From Stichopus chloronotus (lineage: Eukaryota; Echinodermata; Holothuroidea; Aspidochirotida; Stichopodidae), in NCBI GenBank assembly GCA_021234535.1, contig CM037840.1, positions 28,905,520-28,969,519 of the forward strand: a DNA stretch of 64,000 nucleotides, in the 5' to 3' direction. The position numbers were made by a program, and so were the translations under genes. Below, piece after piece: positions 60,641 through 64,000 of this stretch. Position 1 is the first letter of the stretch. The number at the start of each line of letters is the position of its first letter. The notes under the pieces were generated by a model. It did no database searches and had not been told where the DNA came from. It worked only from the letters and a program-made list of their open reading frames with translations.

Positions 60641-61200
60641 AAGGGCTTTGCAATTTGCATAACTTCACAGACATTATCAAAGTTCACACGTGGACTTTTG
60701 ACCCAAACTTCCATAGAATGATAAATAGTCACTGGCCAAACATCATTGTGACAAACGGTTGAACTCTATATAATATTAACTGAAGGAGTTTTGCAATATT
60801 TCGCAGAATGGATCCTTATTCACCCCCTTGGGAGTAAGACCCCAAATTTCTGAACACCCTGAAGGTAAACATTAACAAACTATCATTAAAACGAACCACC
60901 AATATTGGACGACAGAATTTTTAGGAGGGAAAACATTTTGCACAATGTCAAAAAATGAAAGACAGTGCCCCAAACAGGACATTGAAATAAATTATAAAAA
61001 AAAAACAATAAAGAACGTACCAGGAATTACCACGATAGGCTGTCAACTGTTGTGATTAACTTGGAACCTTGGACCCAAAATTCCTGCAAAGAGCACCATA
61101 TAACAAACCATCAACATTTTACAAGAGTATCTCTAGCAGGAGAAGCACTTTGCAGAATTTCAAAATATGGGCCATAGTTCACACATAGGATCTTGGACTA
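60641..61200. repeat. Degenerate tandem repeat in the 3' flank
   Basis: Four diverged copies of a roughly 150-210 base unit are marked by TTTGCA-AATTTC-like words at about 60641, 60786, 60930 and 61146, each followed by a GGACC/TTGGACCCAAA-like word. I see no coding potential. Confidence 0.55.
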
Positions 61201-61202
61201 AA

Positions 61203-61339
61203 AGGCAAACAGATACAGACAGACAGACAGACAGGCAGACAGATAGACAGACAGATATACAGAGAGACGGGCAAAGAGGCAGGAGACAGACAGAGGCAGA
61301 CGGAGAGACAGACAGGTAGACAGACAGATGGACAGATAT
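61203..61339. repeat. GACA microsatellite
   Basis: Imperfect CAGA/GACA units over about 135 bases in the 3' flank. The minus-strand open frame here, rich in Ser-Val-Cys-Leu, is just the repeat translated. Confidence 0.95.
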
Positions 61340-63642
61340 CAAAATAACATGGTCACATGACGCCTTACCAATCAATCACAAGACCGGAGATTTAAAATAT
61401 CGGAATGGTTAAGAGTTGTCGAAAGACAGCTGTGTGTTCTTCCATGTGACTGACTTAAAAAAAATGAAGGCACCTGTTAAAGAAATAAACGAATATCGGT
61501 AACAAATGAATATTATGAAAACTACCATTTTAAAAATATCATGCAAGTATTATATAAGCAGCGTACAAGGGAGCAATTAAAGCATGTCGGGTCCAGAAAA
61601 AACTACTATACTATGAAAGAGAGAGAACGTTTAAATTTTGATAATATGTATTTTAAATTAAAAAGAAAACAAGTAAGAAGAGAGTCAGTGCCTAGTAAAT
61701 ATGTATGTCTGAGTTATACCCAGTAATGTTCTTTGTCTTATTATCGTCGTCCCGAAACACCAAAATACTGCAAAAACGAAGTGAACCTTAACACACACAT
61801 GCAGAAATAGCAATCCAATATAGGACTAACTACTTGAGTATACAATCACAAAAGGTGATATAAAACGTCACGCAACAACTAAATATGACAACAATTTTAA
61901 AGACGACGAGAAAGATGTTTCGCACTGTGGGGATTACCAGGTGGTGAAAGGGCTCATATACATGCCTGACAGGGGGCTTCCCTATCACAGCACAAAACTC
62001 TGGCAGTGGTGGCTAATCTCTGATAGTTCTGAGCTTCGCTGAGAGCAAACCCGTTACGTACTTTGCAGCTGAACTTTCACGCACCTTACATACCAGTCAC
62101 CGTGGCGTATGTGCGCAGTGTGAGTGGAGATAACTCCACCGGAACCAACGTTGGAGGGACTAAAACCGGGCCGCGTCCTACATCACAGCTATACCCTAGC
62201 CAATATCACTTATCCTGAACATTTGAAATTGAATTAAAGTGTAAACTTGGAGGCAGACCTCTAATTTTTGTTGTACCGACGTTTGAAAACAGACAATGAC
62301 ATACACACAGCAAAATTATCATACAGTATCTTGTATTCAATTTTACTTTATGTAATTTCAACAACATGCTAACATGGCTATGTGTTGCAGACAAAAAACA
62401 ACTACGTTACCGAAGCTGTGGTAGCCCACTGAACTTCAAGTCAAACAGACATTCAGGTGTCATGGCACGAAAGCTTTTTTTTTTTCTTTTCCTTTACGCC
62501 CTACAAGGCCAATTAATCATCACTTTCCAATAAATGAAAACTTTTGCTGGTGAAGAAATTTATCTGCATTTTATCACATGTATCGCATGAGATAAGCTAC
62601 CTGATTTATCATACCAGGTCATGAAGTACAGAAAAGTCAGTCCAAACTACGAAAGTACAACATCCGGAGATGACGTAACTTAAATGGTAGAAACCACCTA
62701 ATTAATGACTAAATGTTAAAATCGTTTCATCGGAAGACTTCCAGTACCTTACATGAAAACACATCTTTCTACCAAGTTTATTGGATCACGTGACCTCAAA
62801 AGATTAATAAGAAAAGCTACGAATTCCCGAAATGGATCGTGTATGCAAGTCGTGATTCATACTGACAGCAATTAATGTAGCATCATTGGACGAGCGATTA
62901 AATTATCATATAATCATTCTCCAATTGCAGTTCGATGGACGAAACAGGAGGATATATATTGATGAAGACATATTAAAAAGGATATACTGTATTTAAAAGG
63001 ATATACTGAAAAGGATTCATTAAAAGATATACTTCAAAAGATATGTTTCAGTTGTAAGACTCTGTGTGATGCATGGAAAGTTCGCCAGGCACGTAACTGG
63101 GGGCCCCGAACCAGACATATGTGTGGGGGCCACCGTCACATGCGACGTAATGCTTTTTTTACCCAAAACATTTTAGGGAAGAAAATTTTTAATCTGCGTC
63201 GCTTGACTAAGGCTTGGATACTGCTAATCGTGCAATAAAACGAGAACAAATGACATCATTGGTTTAACAACCGGATAAGAAACGAGTGTCTAGTAACTCG
63301 CAAAAGTACATCGTTTAACTACATAACTGAACGAAATCCGTTGGAACGCCACGATCCCCATTATCCATGTTGGCTATACAGGATTACAGTAAGCAAAATA
63401 CATCCGCTCGTTTTGTACCAACATTGGTAACTTACTGTACGTCATAATCGAAACTAAGATACCAGAATAGAATACTAAAATTGTCGCAACAGTTTTGTCC
63501 AAGATTTTCTGAGAGTTCTTGTGGATACATCCTGTGTCAATAAGCTGTGAAAGGTGGTAATTTTTCTTCTCGCCAGAGAAGAAAAATTGACAATCACTTT
63601 AGCAGTGTACTGGTGGCATATCGTGGGCTCATTTGACAGTTA
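61340..63642. other. 3' flank between microsatellite and hAT element: nothing recognised
   Basis: I saw no open frame with a recognisable protein, no tRNA-like fold and no module of the upstream gene. Confidence 0.55.
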
Positions 63643-63650
63643 TTTTAATG

Positions 63651-63980
63651 CAGTGGGGTCAACCTTCGGTTCGCGGACCAAAAGCGACCCACACCATCCT
63701 TTCCAGAACACCCTTTGAACAGAAACCAAATCAACGAGAAAAAAACGGACGAAAGGGGATAGTAATGAAGGTATTTTTCACACTTTTTTTCATTCGTTTT
63801 GCCGTAAATGTCTACACCTTAGTCACAAAATTTAACTGCCCCAGTCGATACACGTTTTTTTTTTCTTAGTACCGACAGTATAATGAGAATAATTGAAGAT
63901 GAGCTCCTAATTTGTTTGGTCCACTACCGGTTCAACGGTGGCAGTATGGCCTATTGATTAAAAAGGGTTGGTCACCCCTG
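63651..63980. mobile_element. hAT-type non-autonomous transposon with 8-bp target duplication
   Basis: The left end CAGTGGGGTCAACC and right end GGTTGGTCACCCCTG are imperfect inverted repeats with the CAG...CTG termini typical of hAT elements. Flanks are TTTTAATG (63643-63650) and TTTTATTG (63981-63988), a 7-of-8 target duplication. Length 330 bases, no transposase. Confidence 0.8.
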
Positions 63981-64000
63981 TTTTATTGCAATAGTATTTG

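Noticed and set aside
61160..61375. Minus-strand open frame rich in Ser, Val, Cys and Leu
   Set aside because: It is the translated GACA microsatellite.

Overview
The window is eukaryotic genomic DNA. It carries the 3' two-thirds or so of one very large, intron-rich muscle gene on the + strand. From base 1 (inside an exon) to a stop codon at 58307-58309 I can chain 48 exons with GT/AG borders and compatible phases, encoding about 2,650 residues. The product is a giant titin/twitchin-family protein made of immunoglobulin (Ig) and fibronectin type III (Fn3) modules with one protein-kinase domain. The 5' end of the gene lies upstream. Introns are mostly 0.3-1.6 kb, with two of 7.1 and 4.7 kb near the 3' end. 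The intron sizes, poly-C tracts and small transposon-like repeats suggest an invertebrate, possibly a marine deuterostome (echinoderm, hemichordate or cephalochordate), but the sequence alone does not fix the phylum.

Module order: (Fn3 end)-Ig-Fn3-Fn3-Fn3-Ig-Fn3-Fn3-Ig-Fn3-Fn3-Fn3-Ig-Ig-Fn3-Fn3-Ig-Ig-Fn3 (1-30166); two linker exons (31049-31321); a kinase over six exons (31946-37178); a kinase C-terminal tail (37480-38820); Ig (39314-41126); linker; Ig (42598-43195); three charged linker exons, one of them a His/Glu repeat (50325-52209); a C-terminal Ig ending the protein (56872-58309). The modules just before the kinase and the tail after it look most like twitchin/projectin, which act in the sarcomere A-band. 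Here only three Ig modules follow the kinase.

The main points of interest are: (1) the kinase has Asn in place of the catalytic Asp (HLN instead of HRD/HLD), although DFG and the nucleotide-binding Lys are kept, so it is a predicted pseudokinase; (2) one Fn3 exon (9333-9636) has a one-base frameshift but is phase 1-1 and could be skipped without loss of frame; (3) a His/Glu repeat linker exon; (4) a possible alternative protein end after the second post-kinase Ig; (5) a CpG-dense patch in the 7.1 kb intron that could be an internal promoter for a short C-terminal product; (6) several families of short interspersed elements, including a hAT-type element with a near-perfect 8-bp target duplication at 63651-63980; (7) a 64-bp minisatellite with a 192-bp higher-order period inside an Ig-splitting intron.

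From 58310 to 64000 is 3' UTR and flanking DNA with degenerate tandem repeats, a GACA microsatellite and the hAT element; I see no second protein-coding gene there. I found no RNA genes, CRISPR arrays or prokaryotic features.
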